Origin: Acidimicrobiaceae bacterium
Lineage (GTDB): Bacteria > Actinomycetota > Acidimicrobiia > Acidimicrobiales > RAAP-2
DNA: 37,989 nt
Direction: 5' to 3'
NCBI GenBank assembly: GCA_947456095.1
Contig: CANGPX010000006.1
Location: forward strand, 1-37,989
Position numbers and translations under genes: made by a program. Shown here piece after piece: positions 1 to 9,486 of the stretch (positions are counted from its first letter, which is position 1; each line of letters starts with the position of its first letter). The notes below the pieces were generated by a model, which saw only the letters and a list, made by a program, of their open reading frames with translations, searched no databases and was not told where the DNA came from.

Positions 1-14
1 ACTCCATTGTTCAT
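1..14 (-). CDS. 5' end of an off-window gene (MNNG...), possibly a leucine-biosynthesis gene
   Basis: Minus strand reads AGAAGGGGCGACC-ATG-AAC-AAT-GGA; purine-rich RBS-like sequence directly after a leader terminator. Identity cannot be seen. Confidence 0.5.
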
Positions 15-23
15 GGTCGCCCC

Positions 24-121
24 TTCTAAAAAACGAGAACCCCTGGCCATTTGGCACAGGGGTTCACGGCGAGCAGTTGCGCTCGCCGTTACAGAAGAAG
101 AAGGAAACCGATTGACTTCAC
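24..121 (-). promoter_or_regulatory. Putative transcription attenuator with Leu-rich leader peptide
   Basis: Leader ORF with four Leu codons; 9-bp stem ACGGCGAGC/GCTCGCCGT (66-89), then hairpin GAACCCCTG...CAGGGGTTC (37-65) followed by TCGTTTTTT on the minus strand, then an RBS and ATG. Confidence 0.75.
89..121 (-). CDS. Leader peptide MKSIGFLLLL*
   Basis: GTG AAG TCA ATC GGT TTC CTT CTT CTT CTG TAA on the minus strand; stop codon abuts the first stem. Confidence 0.7.
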   Translation of the reverse strand: MKSIGFLLLL

Positions 122-270
122 AGGACTTAGCCTACCTGTTTCACATGGCCGTGCTTCGTTAGCCTTTGTAGATCTTCAGCGCTACGACCGCTGGTCTGAG
201 CGAAGGAAGCAAGGCAACGTCGGCCAACAGTTCCGAGAGCGCCCAAAGAAACGCTTGGTCAAGCGAGCAC

Positions 271-864
271 TCATTGCTCCCAACCAAGTTCACTTGCTAT
301 TTGTTCAAGATGCTCAACCACCTTGGCCATGAGCAACATGGAATCGTCCATCACTTGGGGTGTGTAGAAGCCAGGCTGAGAGGGCGTGAGAATCGCCTGC
401 GCTTGAATGAAAGCAAGGGCGACCGTGAACATTGCCGTGCCTGTCCGGTGACTCAGACCTTCCGGTACGCCTAAGCGCTCAAGTGTGATCGACTGCAACG
501 AGGAGACGATCGCAGGGTCTGCTTCGAACTTTGCCGGCTCCACCCCTACGAGCGAGAGCCATGTCGTAAATCTGACCCAGAGATCTGCGTCATGAATCAA
601 CGTGAATCCCGTCCGAGCATTGTGGGTGAGGTGCTCGACTGCCCGAGATCCAATCACGTGCGCTGCGGCAATAAAGAGACCTTCAAGACTGCGAAAGTGC
701 CGGAAAATAGCGTTCGCATCCAAGTTGGCCTCTTGGGCAATGCGACGAGTCGTCAACTCAGGCAGAGGCACGGTCTCAGCTAGATGGATCACCGCAGCAA
801 CGAGAAGTTCTTTGGCCTCATCTGCAGAGACTCGAGGTTTCTTCTCCATCTGATCATTGGTCAT
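271..864 (-). CDS. TetR/AcrR-family transcriptional regulator
   Basis: N-terminal HTH pattern LTTRRIAQEANLDANAIFRHFRSLEGLF; about 197 aa. Start may be the internal ATG at 849. Confidence 0.85.
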   Translation of the reverse strand: MTNDQMEKKPRVSADEAKELLVAAVIHLAETVPLPELTTRRIAQEANLDANAIFRHFRSLEGLFIAAAHVIGSRAVEHLTHNARTGFTLIHDADLWVRFTTWLSLVGVEPAKFEADPAIVSSLQSITLERLGVPEGLSHRTGTAMFTVALAFIQAQAILTPSQPGFYTPQVMDDSMLLMAKVVEHLEQIASELGWEQ

Positions 865-909
865 AAGTCTTTCTCGACCTTACTCCCCGATACATTTAGG
901 CGCAGAATA

Positions 910-961
910 TTGTCAACAAAGGTGACAAGTGCTATCGTCAATTTGTCATCAATGTAGACAA
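910..961. promoter_or_regulatory. Divergent promoter region with two TTGTC-N9-GACAA dyads
   Basis: Dyads at 910-928 and 943-961, centres 33 bp apart. Plus-strand TTGTCA(910-915)-17-TATCGT(933-938); minus-strand TTGACA (911-916). Confidence 0.65.
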
Positions 962-992
962 CTCACCTAACAAGCAGAATTTGGAGACCTTT

Positions 993-3206
993 ATGAAGAA
1001 GTTTCGCAGTATCACTGCTGCTGTCGTAGTGAGTCTCGGTTTGTCTACGGTGGTGGGTTCTTCAGTCGCCTCGGCTGGCACGGTCACAGCCCCCGGTCTG
1101 TCATGGCCCACAGCCATCGCAGTCGCTCTCAACGGTCAACTCATCATTGCCGACCAGAACAATAACCGCGTGGTCGCAATCAATCCCGACGGCTCTGGTG
1201 AAACCACGTTGGCTTCAGGCCTCAACAAACCACGAGGAGTCGCCGTTGACGGAACTGGTGCCATCTACGTCACCACCCTTTTCGGTGGTCAAATTCTCAA
1301 GATGGATGCTGATGGTTCGAACCAGGTGACCATTGCCCAAGGTCTCTCGAACCCAAAGGGCATCGCCTGCGATGGCCAAGGACACCTCTTTGTGGTCGTT
1401 AACGACGGTCATCTCTTGCGACTGAACGATGATGGCACCGATCAACAAAGCTTCGGTCCAGCATTTCCGTTTCCCCTCAGTGTCGCCGTTGACGCTTCGG
1501 GCAATGTCTATGAAGGAGACGCAACTCGACACTTCATTACGGAAATGAGTCCCGACGGCACCACAACTCGGACGATTGACTTTGGCAACGGCAATGGATT
1601 TGGAGTGGCCACTGACGCAGCTGGCAATGTGCTGGTTGCAAGTCAGAGCGCAAACCAGGTCTACCGAGTTCAAGTTGATGGAACCATCACGACGATGGGC
1701 AACTCCCTTCAGGGCCCAACAGGTGTTGCTGTTGATGCTGACGGACAGGTCTACGTTGTCGACTTGGGCGGGTTCCTGCACGTCATTACGCCACAAGAAG
1801 CAGCTGCCACGCCTCCAGGTGCACCGACCGACGTGTCGGCTACCTCTGGGGGACTTCTTGAATCAGTGATTTCATGGACAGCTCCTGTGAGCAATGGTGG
1901 GCTACCAATTTCGAACTACACCGCCACTGACAGCCAAGGCCACTGGTGTTCGACCTCAACCTTGTCGTGCACCATTTCGGATATCCTTCCCGGCAATGAC
2001 ACGGTCACGGTCACAGCGACCAATGACGCGGGTACCTCACCATCCAGCGAAGCGGCAAGTTTTTCCGTCGTTGGGCCAGTGAGTCGGCCTCAAAACTTGT
2101 TGCCCACGCTCGTTGGAGATCCAGCGAGCGGCAACGTTGTTTTGACCTGGAGCCCGCCAACTCAGACCTATGGCCAAGCAATCACTGGCTACAAAATCAC
2201 CGTATTATCGTTTCGCGACGAGGGAGAGGCCGTCTACGAAGTGAGTGGCGACGCTCGTCAAGCAACACTGACCTTGCCCTCGTGGTATTCGCTCATCGTG
2301 ATAGTCGCGGAAGCTTCCAATGGTGACGGTATGAGCATGCAAACGTACATCTACGTCGGCCCACCGCCGAGTATCTCAAATCTGCCGAGTTCCGCAGCCC
2401 CAGGTGGATCATTCACTCCGACCATTGAGAGTGACCGAATTGGAGATCCCGGAGACGTCACCTCTGAAACTCCAGCAGTTTGCACACTGTCTGACGGTGA
2501 CGTGTCCTTTATTGGAGCTGGAACGTGCACGCTCGTGGCTCACGTGACAGATGTGTTGGGATTTGCAACTGACGGTTCACCACAATCGTTCACGGTCGCA
2601 GTGCCTGCAACAACACCGAGCGCTCCAACGGGTCTCAGCCTTGAACTCGGCAATTCCAATGTCACCTTCAGGTGGACTGCACCAAGTTCAACTGGTGGCG
2701 CGGCGATCACCGGCTACACCGTTTCTTCAAGTCAAGGGTCGCATTCATGTTCGACTTCTGGCGCATTGACCTGCACCATTGCTGGACTCACCCCAGGGAC
2801 TCGCTACACGTTCAGCGTCGTTGCTCAAAACCCCCAGGGTGCATCAGTTCCGTCGACTTCGGTGAGCGCCATTGCGATCAAAATGACAAATGTCGGGAGT
2901 TTTCGACGTGGGGATGCAATGCTGACCGCGGCTCTCAAGGCTGAAATCAAGGCAGTGGCAAGAGACATTCAGGCTCATGGCTACAAGGCCGTGTCCCTCT
3001 ATGGCTATGGCAACGAAGGTACTGATAGCGCTCTTGCCATCTCACGAGCCAAATCGGTCAAGTCCTATCTCAAGCTCCGACTCACCCAGTACGGAATCCA
3101 TGGAGTCAAGATCACCATCGCTGGCGGCTCAATGACGACAAAGTTCACGACAAACCATGGCTTGGACAAATCTGGCAACCGCTGCGTTGTCGTGAGCTTG
3201 TCTTAG
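993..3206 (+). CDS. Secreted NHL-repeat / fibronectin type III / Ig-like protein with OmpA-like C-terminal domain
   Basis: Signal peptide MKKFRSITAAVVVSLGLSTVVGSSVASAG; repeated NHL-like motifs (P.G(V/I)AVD..G..YV); FN3-like segments (APTGLSLE...FRWTAPSSTGGAAITGYTV); C-terminus with L..(I/V)..G....D..LA.SRA..V..YL pattern. Confidence 0.75.
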   Translation: MKKFRSITAAVVVSLGLSTVVGSSVASAGTVTAPGLSWPTAIAVALNGQLIIADQNNNRVVAINPDGSGETTLASGLNKPRGVAVDGTGAIYVTTLFGGQILKMDADGSNQVTIAQGLSNPKGIACDGQGHLFVVVNDGHLLRLNDDGTDQQSFGPAFPFPLSVAVDASGNVYEGDATRHFITEMSPDGTTTRTIDFGNGNGFGVATDAAGNVLVASQSANQVYRVQVDGTITTMGNSLQGPTGVAVDADGQVYVVDLGGFLHVITPQEAAATPPGAPTDVSATSGGLLESVISWTAPVSNGGLPISNYTATDSQGHWCSTSTLSCTISDILPGNDTVTVTATNDAGTSPSSEAASFSVVGPVSRPQNLLPTLVGDPASGNVVLTWSPPTQTYGQAITGYKITVLSFRDEGEAVYEVSGDARQATLTLPSWYSLIVIVAEASNGDGMSMQTYIYVGPPPSISNLPSSAAPGGSFTPTIESDRIGDPGDVTSETPAVCTLSDGDVSFIGAGTCTLVAHVTDVLGFATDGSPQSFTVAVPATTPSAPTGLSLELGNSNVTFRWTAPSSTGGAAITGYTVSSSQGSHSCSTSGALTCTIAGLTPGTRYTFSVVAQNPQGASVPSTSVSAIAIKMTNVGSFRRGDAMLTAALKAEIKAVARDIQAHGYKAVSLYGYGNEGTDSALAISRAKSVKSYLKLRLTQYGIHGVKITIAGGSMTTKFTTNHGLDKSGNRCVVVSLS

Positions 3207-3342
3207 CATCAGGCCAAGATTTTGACCAATCACGGTCGGTTCACGGTCTGCAAAAGCAGTGTTCGCTTATCTCGCAAGGGGAGTCTCGCAACTCCCCTTG
3301 CCAGGGGACGCAAGTGAACACTCAGCCTTCTAGGCTGGGCTT

Positions 3343-3498
3343 ATGAAGAAGCTCTTCGTTCTCCTCGTCCTACTCGCCACCTTTGGTGCTCTTGTGCTTC
3401 GTCAACTGACGAAATCAACGCCAAAGGCAGAGGCAAAGGCCTCTGCTCGGAGTTTGACTGACTACCGCGAAGTCGCTCGCAAACCGAGCGACTCTTAA
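3343..3498 (+). CDS. Small single-pass membrane protein, 51 aa (below ORF-track cutoff)
   Basis: ATG...TAA: MKKLFVLLVLLATFGALVLRQLTKSTPKAEAKASARSLTDYREVARKPSDS; TAGGCT-6 nt-ATG upstream; ends 2 nt before the convergent serA stop. Confidence 0.6.
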   Translation: MKKLFVLLVLLATFGALVLRQLTKSTPKAEAKASARSLTDYREVARKPSDS

Positions 3499-3499
3499 G

Positions 3500-5071
3500 T
3501 TAGAGCTCGACGCGAGCGACGGCCAAGATGCCGTCCATCGTGCGCAGTTGAGCAAGCAAGTCATCACTTGCCGGCGTGCCAGTTGCGAGCACCATCAGCG
3601 CAGTATTGCCCTCACGGCTTGGCCCAACAGCCATACGAGTAATCGAAACCGAAGCGTTGCCGAGCGCAGTTCCAACGGCACCAATCATCCCGGCACGGTC
3701 ATCGTTGCGGACAACGAGCATGTCCTTCGTTGGCTTCACGTCGACCAAGTGATCATCAACACCAACAATGCGAGGCTCGGTGCGAATGCCAACACCAGCC
3801 AAGGTGCCAGACACTGAGTGCTCAGCGGTGCGAAGGGTGATCAAGTTGACGAAGTCATGACTTGTCACCGTTGAAGTCTCAGTAATTGCCAAGCCATTGG
3901 CTTCGGCCAACTGTGGAGCATTGACGTAGCTCACTGACTCTTCAACAAACGCCCCAAGGAAGCCTTTCAAGACCGACAAGGTCAAGATCTTTGTTCCAGC
4001 ACCAGCGAGGTCACCAGCAAATTCGATTTCAAGTGCAGATGGCACGACATCGTGAAGTCCAGCAAAGAAACGCCCAAGTTGCTCTGCGACCGGCATGAAC
4101 GGTGCAACTGCACCAGACACTTCACCAGCAGAGACGTTAACGGCAAAGGGCACAAACTCACCATTGAGCGCCAAGATGAGTTGCTCGGCAATGGTCAGTC
4201 CCGCCTTGTCTTGGGCTTCTGCGGTCGATGCTCCAAGGTGTGGAGCAACCACAATGTTTGGGAGTCCAAACAGCGGCGACTCGGTTGTTGGCTCCTTCGA
4301 GAACACGTCCAAGGCTGCTCCAGCAATGATGCCTTCGCTTAAGGCCACGGCGAGGTCTGCTTCATTGACAATGCCACCACGAGCAACATTGATGAGCCGA
4401 AGGCTTGGCTTTGCCTTCTTCAGCATCTCCAAGTTGAACAAGTCGAGGGTTTCTTTGTTCTTCGGCAAGTGAATGGTGATGAAGTCCGACTGCGCAACGA
4501 CTTCTTCAATGGAGAGCAGCTCAACGCCCATGCGTTTTGCCCGCTCTGCTGAGATGTAGGGGTCATAGGCGACAAGGCGCATGCCGAACGCAAGTGCACG
4601 CTGGGCAACAAGGGCGCCAATGCGACCAAGGCCGAACACGCCGAGCGTCTTTTCATACAGCTCAACACCCTCCCATTTGGAGCGCTCCCACTTGCCATTG
4701 ACGAGCGCCGAGTGGGCTTGAGGCACATTGCGGGCAATGGCCAACATGAGCGCCATCGTCTGCTCAGCGGCAGAAACAATGTTTGACGTCGGGGCATTGA
4801 CGACCATGACTCCAAGTGCGGTTGCAACCGGCACATCAACGTTGTCGAGGCCAATGCCAGCTCGACCCACCACAATGAGGTCTTTGGCAGCAGCCAAGAC
4901 CGACTCGGTCACTTGAGTGGCGGAGCGGATGATGAGGGCATGTGCACCAGGGATGGTGGCAATGAGCTGCTCTTCAGTCAAGCCTTCTTGGACATCGACT
5001 TCATGGCCGGCAGCTGCCAGCATGTCGAGCCCATTTTGGGCAATCTTCTCGGTAACGAGGACACGGGCCAC
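3500..5071 (-). CDS. serA: D-3-phosphoglycerate dehydrogenase
   Basis: Start taken at GTG 5071 (MARVLVTEKIAQNGLDML); GLGRIGALVAQRA NAD motif; C-terminal ACT domain (VVRNDDRAGMIGAVGTALG). Confidence 0.93.
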   Translation of the reverse strand: MARVLVTEKIAQNGLDMLAAAGHEVDVQEGLTEEQLIATIPGAHALIIRSATQVTESVLAAAKDLIVVGRAGIGLDNVDVPVATALGVMVVNAPTSNIVSAAEQTMALMLAIARNVPQAHSALVNGKWERSKWEGVELYEKTLGVFGLGRIGALVAQRALAFGMRLVAYDPYISAERAKRMGVELLSIEEVVAQSDFITIHLPKNKETLDLFNLEMLKKAKPSLRLINVARGGIVNEADLAVALSEGIIAGAALDVFSKEPTTESPLFGLPNIVVAPHLGASTAEAQDKAGLTIAEQLILALNGEFVPFAVNVSAGEVSGAVAPFMPVAEQLGRFFAGLHDVVPSALEIEFAGDLAGAGTKILTLSVLKGFLGAFVEESVSYVNAPQLAEANGLAITETSTVTSHDFVNLITLRTAEHSVSGTLAGVGIRTEPRIVGVDDHLVDVKPTKDMLVVRNDDRAGMIGAVGTALGNASVSITRMAVGPSREGNTALMVLATGTPASDDLLAQLRTMDGILAVARVEL

Positions 5072-5113
5072 AAAGGGTCCTTTCAAATTGAGGTGAAACG
5101 AAACGTTCAGCGC

Positions 5114-6334
5114 TTAGTCAGTAGCGCCGTTGAACAATGAGGCTAGGCGGCTGACGCCCTCTTGCAGGTCGCCGTCACCAAGGGCGTAGCTCATTCGGAA
5201 GTATCCCGGGGCACCAAAGGCTTCGCCGGGAACAACGGCCACTTTTGCCACGTCAATGGCAAGTTCAGCCAGTTCTGCACTCGATTGTGGGCGGCTGCCA
5301 TCAATGGACTTGCCGAGCAGACCTGTCACATTTGGATAGGCATAGAACGCGCCGTCAGGCATGGGGCACGAGATCCCTTGAATGGCGTTCAACTCATCAA
5401 CAATGAGGTGGCGGCGACGATCAAACGCCGTGCGCATCTCTTCAACTGCCACCAAGTCACCAGACACTGCAGCAAGTGCCGCACGTTGGGCAACGTTGTT
5501 CACGTTCGACGTCGTCTGTGACTGATAGTTGATCATGGCGTCAGTGAGGTCACGTGGGCCAATCACCCAGCCCACTCTCCACCCAGTCATGGCATAGGTC
5601 TTGGCCACTCCATTGACGACGACCCAGCGATCAGCAATTTCTGGAACCACAACGGGCAGTGAGTAGTGGCGAGCGTCTCCATAGACGAGGTGCTCGTAGA
5701 TCTCGTCACACAGCACCCAAATGCCGTGTTCAGCCGCCCAGCGGCCAATGGCTTCAATCTCATCTCGGTGATAGACCGCACCAGTTGGGTTCGACGGCGA
5801 GACAAAGACCAAGACCTTGGTTTTCTGTGTTCGAACAGATTCAAGTTGCGCAACGGTCACCTTGAAGCCAGTCGACTCATCGGCAATGAGTTCAATGGGA
5901 ACCGCTCCACACAGCGCAGCGGCTTCTGGGTACGTTGTCCAGTACGGACCTGGGACGATGACCTCGTCACCTGGGTCAATGAGGGCAGTAAAGGCGTTGG
6001 TGATGGCGTGCTTGCCACCGTTCGTAATGAGCACCTGAGCAGGCTCAACAACAAGACCAGAGTCCCGAAGCGTCTTGGCCGCAACGGCTTCTCGGAGTTC
6101 GGGGAGTCCAGCGGTTGGGGTGTAGCGGTGGTTCTTTGGATCACGGACTGCTTCAACGGCCGCTTCGACAATGTGGGCGGGAGTTGGGAAGTCTGGTTCA
6201 CCAGCGCCAAAGCCAATGACGTCATGGCCGGCAGCTTTCAAGGCTTTCGCTCGAGCATCGACCGCCAAGGTGGCAGAAGGGGCAAGCGTCGCCAGTCGCT
6301 TTGAGATTCGGGCGGTTTCTTTGCGCGTGGTCAC
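5114..6334 (-). CDS. aspC: Class I/II PLP aminotransferase (aspartate aminotransferase-like)
   Basis: [39 protein letters not shown]-Lys region [17 protein letters not shown]. Start taken at GTG 6334. Confidence 0.88.
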   Translation of the reverse strand: MTTRKETARISKRLATLAPSATLAVDARAKALKAAGHDVIGFGAGEPDFPTPAHIVEAAVEAVRDPKNHRYTPTAGLPELREAVAAKTLRDSGLVVEPAQVLITNGGKHAITNAFTALIDPGDEVIVPGPYWTTYPEAAALCGAVPIELIADESTGFKVTVAQLESVRTQKTKVLVFVSPSNPTGAVYHRDEIEAIGRWAAEHGIWVLCDEIYEHLVYGDARHYSLPVVVPEIADRWVVVNGVAKTYAMTGWRVGWVIGPRDLTDAMINYQSQTTSNVNNVAQRAALAAVSGDLVAVEEMRTAFDRRRHLIVDELNAIQGISCPMPDGAFYAYPNVTGLLGKSIDGSRPQSSAELAELAIDVAKVAVVPGEAFGAPGYFRMSYALGDGDLQEGVSRLASLFNGATD

Positions 6335-6352
6335 TCTGTAATGATTACATAC
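6335..6352. promoter_or_regulatory. Divergent promoter with palindromic -10 (TGTAATGATTACA)
   Basis: Perfect dyad TGTAAT-G-ATTACA at 6337-6349, about 10 nt from both start codons. Confidence 0.55.
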
Positions 6353-7480
6353 ATGACCAATCCAGTCGACATTCAGATTCCTGCTCACCTTCTCCCCTCT
6401 GATGGACGCTTTGGGTGTGGTCCCTCAAAGGTTCGTCCAGCCCAAATGGAGGCCTTGGCAAAGGTCACGACGTCCTTCCTCGGCACCTCACACCGCCAAG
6501 CAACGGTCAAGAACGTGGTCGGTGAGGTTCGCTCAGGTCTCGCCAGTTTCTTCAACCTCCCCGATGGCTACGAAGTCCTGCTCGGCAATGGTGGAGCAAC
6601 CGCATTTTGGGACATTGCCACCTTTGGACTCATTGAAACGAAGTCCCAACACTTGTCCTTTGGTGAGTTTTCCTCGAAGTTCGCCAGTGCGGCCAAGCAA
6701 GCCCCGTGGCTTGCTGATCCTGAAGTACTGAAGGCAGAGCCTGGTTCGCGTTCCTACGCCGTTGCCAACGACGAGATCGATCTCTACGCCTTCACCCATA
6801 ACGAGACCTCAACGGGTGTGTCGATGGCCATTGAGCGCCCTGCCGGCGCAACTGGTCTCGTGGCCGTTGACGCGACCTCAGGTGCTGGAGGACTCGCCGT
6901 CGACCCCAGTCAGTTCGACTGCTACTACTTCGCTCCGCAGAAGTGCTTTGCCTCAGATGGTGGACTCTGGTTGGCGCTTGTTTCGCCAGCTGCTGTTGAG
7001 CGTATTGAGCGCATTGCTGCTTCAGACCGCTTCATCCCAGCGTTTTTTGATCTGAAGACTGCACTCGACAACTCACGGCTTGACCAGACCTACAACACCC
7101 CTGCACTTGCAACGCTGTACCTGCTCAATGAGCAAGTGAAGTGGATGAACGAGCAAGGTGGACTTGAATGGGCCACGAGTCGCACAGATCGCTCAGCCGA
7201 GATCCTCTACAGCTGGGCCAACGAAGCCGGCTTTGCTCGCCCCTTTGTTGAGCACCCTGAAGACCGCAGTCACGTCGTTGCCACCATTGACTTCGACGAC
7301 CACATCGATGCTGCAGCAATCGCCAAGGTGCTTCGTGCCAATGGCATCTTGGACACCGAGCCCTACCGCAAGTTAGGTCGCAACCAGTTGCGCGTTGCCA
7401 TGTTCCCCGCAATTGACCCAGAAGACATTGCCGTGCTTTGTGGTGCCATCAATCACGTTGTTGGAGCACTTGAGGGGTAG
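6353..7480 (+). CDS. serC: Phosphoserine aminotransferase
   Basis: [20 protein letters not shown]-terminus; [36 protein letters not shown]-Lys region. Confidence 0.92.
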   Translation: MTNPVDIQIPAHLLPSDGRFGCGPSKVRPAQMEALAKVTTSFLGTSHRQATVKNVVGEVRSGLASFFNLPDGYEVLLGNGGATAFWDIATFGLIETKSQHLSFGEFSSKFASAAKQAPWLADPEVLKAEPGSRSYAVANDEIDLYAFTHNETSTGVSMAIERPAGATGLVAVDATSGAGGLAVDPSQFDCYYFAPQKCFASDGGLWLALVSPAAVERIERIAASDRFIPAFFDLKTALDNSRLDQTYNTPALATLYLLNEQVKWMNEQGGLEWATSRTDRSAEILYSWANEAGFARPFVEHPEDRSHVVATIDFDDHIDAAAIAKVLRANGILDTEPYRKLGRNQLRVAMFPAIDPEDIAVLCGAINHVVGALEG

Positions 7481-7660
7481 TTCCATCGCTGGCGATGCTG
7501 GCAAGGTTCACGATCGCCGAAAAGTGGCACAGTCTTCAAAACGTGTGAAGATTTCCATGGGCTTGCGAGCGTCATAGCTTCGTGCACAGTGGCGCTGCCG
7601 TGACCCGAGCCGAGTTCTCAGTGACGAGACGTTCATACAACGGATTGCTAAATTCGTCGT

Positions 7661-7903
7661 ATGACGACCTACGCCATGAAACTCTCCGGAAACGGACAAA
7701 TTTCCATTCCAGCCAAGGTGAGGAGTCGCTGGGCGGTCACTGCATTGACCGTGGTTGATTGCGGTGATCATCTTGTTGTTCGACCGGCACCGGCCGATCC
7801 TGTGCGAGCCCTTGCCGGGAAGTATGCAGGCCGGGTCCGATCGACTGACGAAATTCGAGCAGCAGAGCGTGTGGCAGATGCGACTCGAGAGATGCTGCGT
7901 TGA
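7661..7903 (+). CDS. vapB: AbrB/VapB-type antitoxin
   Basis: MKLSGNGQISIPAKVRSRWAV swapped-hairpin DNA-binding motif; overlaps the toxin start by TTGA. Confidence 0.82.
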   Translation: MTTYAMKLSGNGQISIPAKVRSRWAVTALTVVDCGDHLVVRPAPADPVRALAGKYAGRVRSTDEIRAAERVADATREMLR

Positions 7904-8365
7904 TTCTTCTCGATGCTTGCGCAGTCATTGCCTTTTTTTGCTGGCGAGCCCGCCATGGAAGAAGTGACAGAACTGCTCGACAGTGAAGTGACCATCTTCA
8001 TGACTGCCACTGGAAGAGCTGAAGTCGTCGACTTTCTCATTCGCAATCTCAAGGTCGATGAAGACACCGCCCGAGCCGATCTCTCTCAGTTGCCAATTTC
8101 GGAGACTCTCGCCATCGACGCAAATCTCGAAGAGCGTGCTGGCGCCATTCGAGGGATGAAGCACCAACGAACATCACGCTGTCTGTCGATGGCCGACTGC
8201 TGTGCAATCGCCGTTGCGCAGCATTACCGCCTCACTCTGGCGAGTTCTGATGCAGATCTGCTGTTGACCGCAGACGAAATGGGCGTTGCCACCAAAAGCC
8301 TCCCCAATTCCTCAGGGAAGCGGTGGCAACTCCCACCGTCAAACAGCAATATTCAAGCGAACTGA
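7900..8365 (+). pseudogene. vapC: VapC-type PIN-domain toxin with an apparent frameshift at a T7 tract
   Basis: From TTG 7900: LILLDACAVIAFF, then T7 (7933-7939) shifts frame; the other frame continues AGEPAMEEVTELL...TGRAEVVDF...LSMADCCAIA...SSDADLL. Confidence 0.72.
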
Positions 8366-8372
8366 GCGCTGC

Positions 8373-9398
8373 TCAGCCACCTGAGGCGTCTTGGACGCGG
8401 GTCTTGCCAGCCGAGATGAATGGCATCATCGCACGAAGCTCCTGGCCGACCTTTTCGATTTGGTGCTCGGCACCTTCGGCCTTGAGCCGCAAGTAGTTCG
8501 GGCGACCGTTCTTGTTCTCTTCAATCCATTCGTTGGCAAAAGTGCCATCTTGGATTTCAGTCAGAACCTTCTTCATCTCGGCGCGCACTGCATCGTTCAC
8601 AATGCGTGGTCCACGGGTCAAGTCACCATATTCCGCGGTGTCAGAGATGGAGTAGCGCATGCCAGCGATGCCCTGTTCATACATGAGGTCAACAATGAGC
8701 TTCAACTCATGGAGGCACTCAAAGTAGGCCGACTCTGGCTGGTAGCCAGCGTCAACGAGGGTTTCAAAGCCGGCACGCACGAGCTCGGTCATGCCACCAC
8801 AGAGCACCACCTGCTCACCAAACAAGTCGGTTTCGGTTTCTTCGGTGAAGGTCGTGTCGAGCACACCGGCACGGGTGCCACCGTTTGCGTGCGCATACGA
8901 GAGCGCAAGTGCGTGGGCTGAGCCCGAAGCATCTTGGTGAACAGCGATCAAGCTCGGCACACCGCCGCCTTCGGTGTAGGTCCGGCGAACGAGGTGTCCA
9001 GGGCCCTTTGGCGCCACCATCGCCACGTCAATGAACGCGGGTGGGGTGATCTGGCCGAAGCGAATGTTGAACCCGTGGGCGAAGAACAGCGCGTCGCCCT
9101 CTTTCAGTGAAGGGGCGATATAGGTGTCATAGGCCGCCTTCTGCTCAGTGTCAGGAAGCAGCACCATGATGAGGTCCGCCCACTCACAGGCTTCTTTGAG
9201 ACCAAGCACCTTGAGTCCAGCATCGGTTGCCTTCGTAATTGACGAGGAGGTGTCACGCAGTCCAACGCGAACGTCGACGCCTGATTCCATCAAGTTGAGG
9301 GCGTGGGCGTGACCTTGAGAGCCGTAGCCGAGAATTGTGACCTTGCGGCCAGCGATGAGTGCGGGGTTCGCATCTTTTTCGTAGTACATCGTTGCCAT
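8373..9398 (-). CDS. ilvC: Ketol-acid reductoisomerase (class I)
   Basis: [44 protein letters not shown]. Confidence 0.96.
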   Translation of the reverse strand: MATMYYEKDANPALIAGRKVTILGYGSQGHAHALNLMESGVDVRVGLRDTSSSITKATDAGLKVLGLKEACEWADLIMVLLPDTEQKAAYDTYIAPSLKEGDALFFAHGFNIRFGQITPPAFIDVAMVAPKGPGHLVRRTYTEGGGVPSLIAVHQDASGSAHALALSYAHANGGTRAGVLDTTFTEETETDLFGEQVVLCGGMTELVRAGFETLVDAGYQPESAYFECLHELKLIVDLMYEQGIAGMRYSISDTAEYGDLTRGPRIVNDAVRAEMKKVLTEIQDGTFANEWIEENKNGRPNYLRLKAEGAEHQIEKVGQELRAMMPFISAGKTRVQDASGG

Positions 9399-9486
9399 GG
9401 TTGCTCCTTGTTGTTCGAATGGGTGATGTTGCTCGGTGTAACAACTGCGAATGAGTTCGGGATTCGTCGGTGCTTGACCGACTCAA

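Noticed and set aside
12-121. T-box riboswitch as explanation for the left-edge terminator
   Set aside because: No T-box-like conserved bulge sequence seen and a Leu-rich short ORF explains the layout better.
5666-6304. 212-aa plus-strand ORF
   Set aside because: Fully antisense to the well-supported aminotransferase gene; low-complexity shadow ORF with no family motif.
8362-8376. CTGAGC-GCT-GCTCAG hairpin as terminator between vapC and ilvC
   Set aside because: Short stem with a 3-nt loop and no T-run on either strand; it mostly covers the two stop codons.
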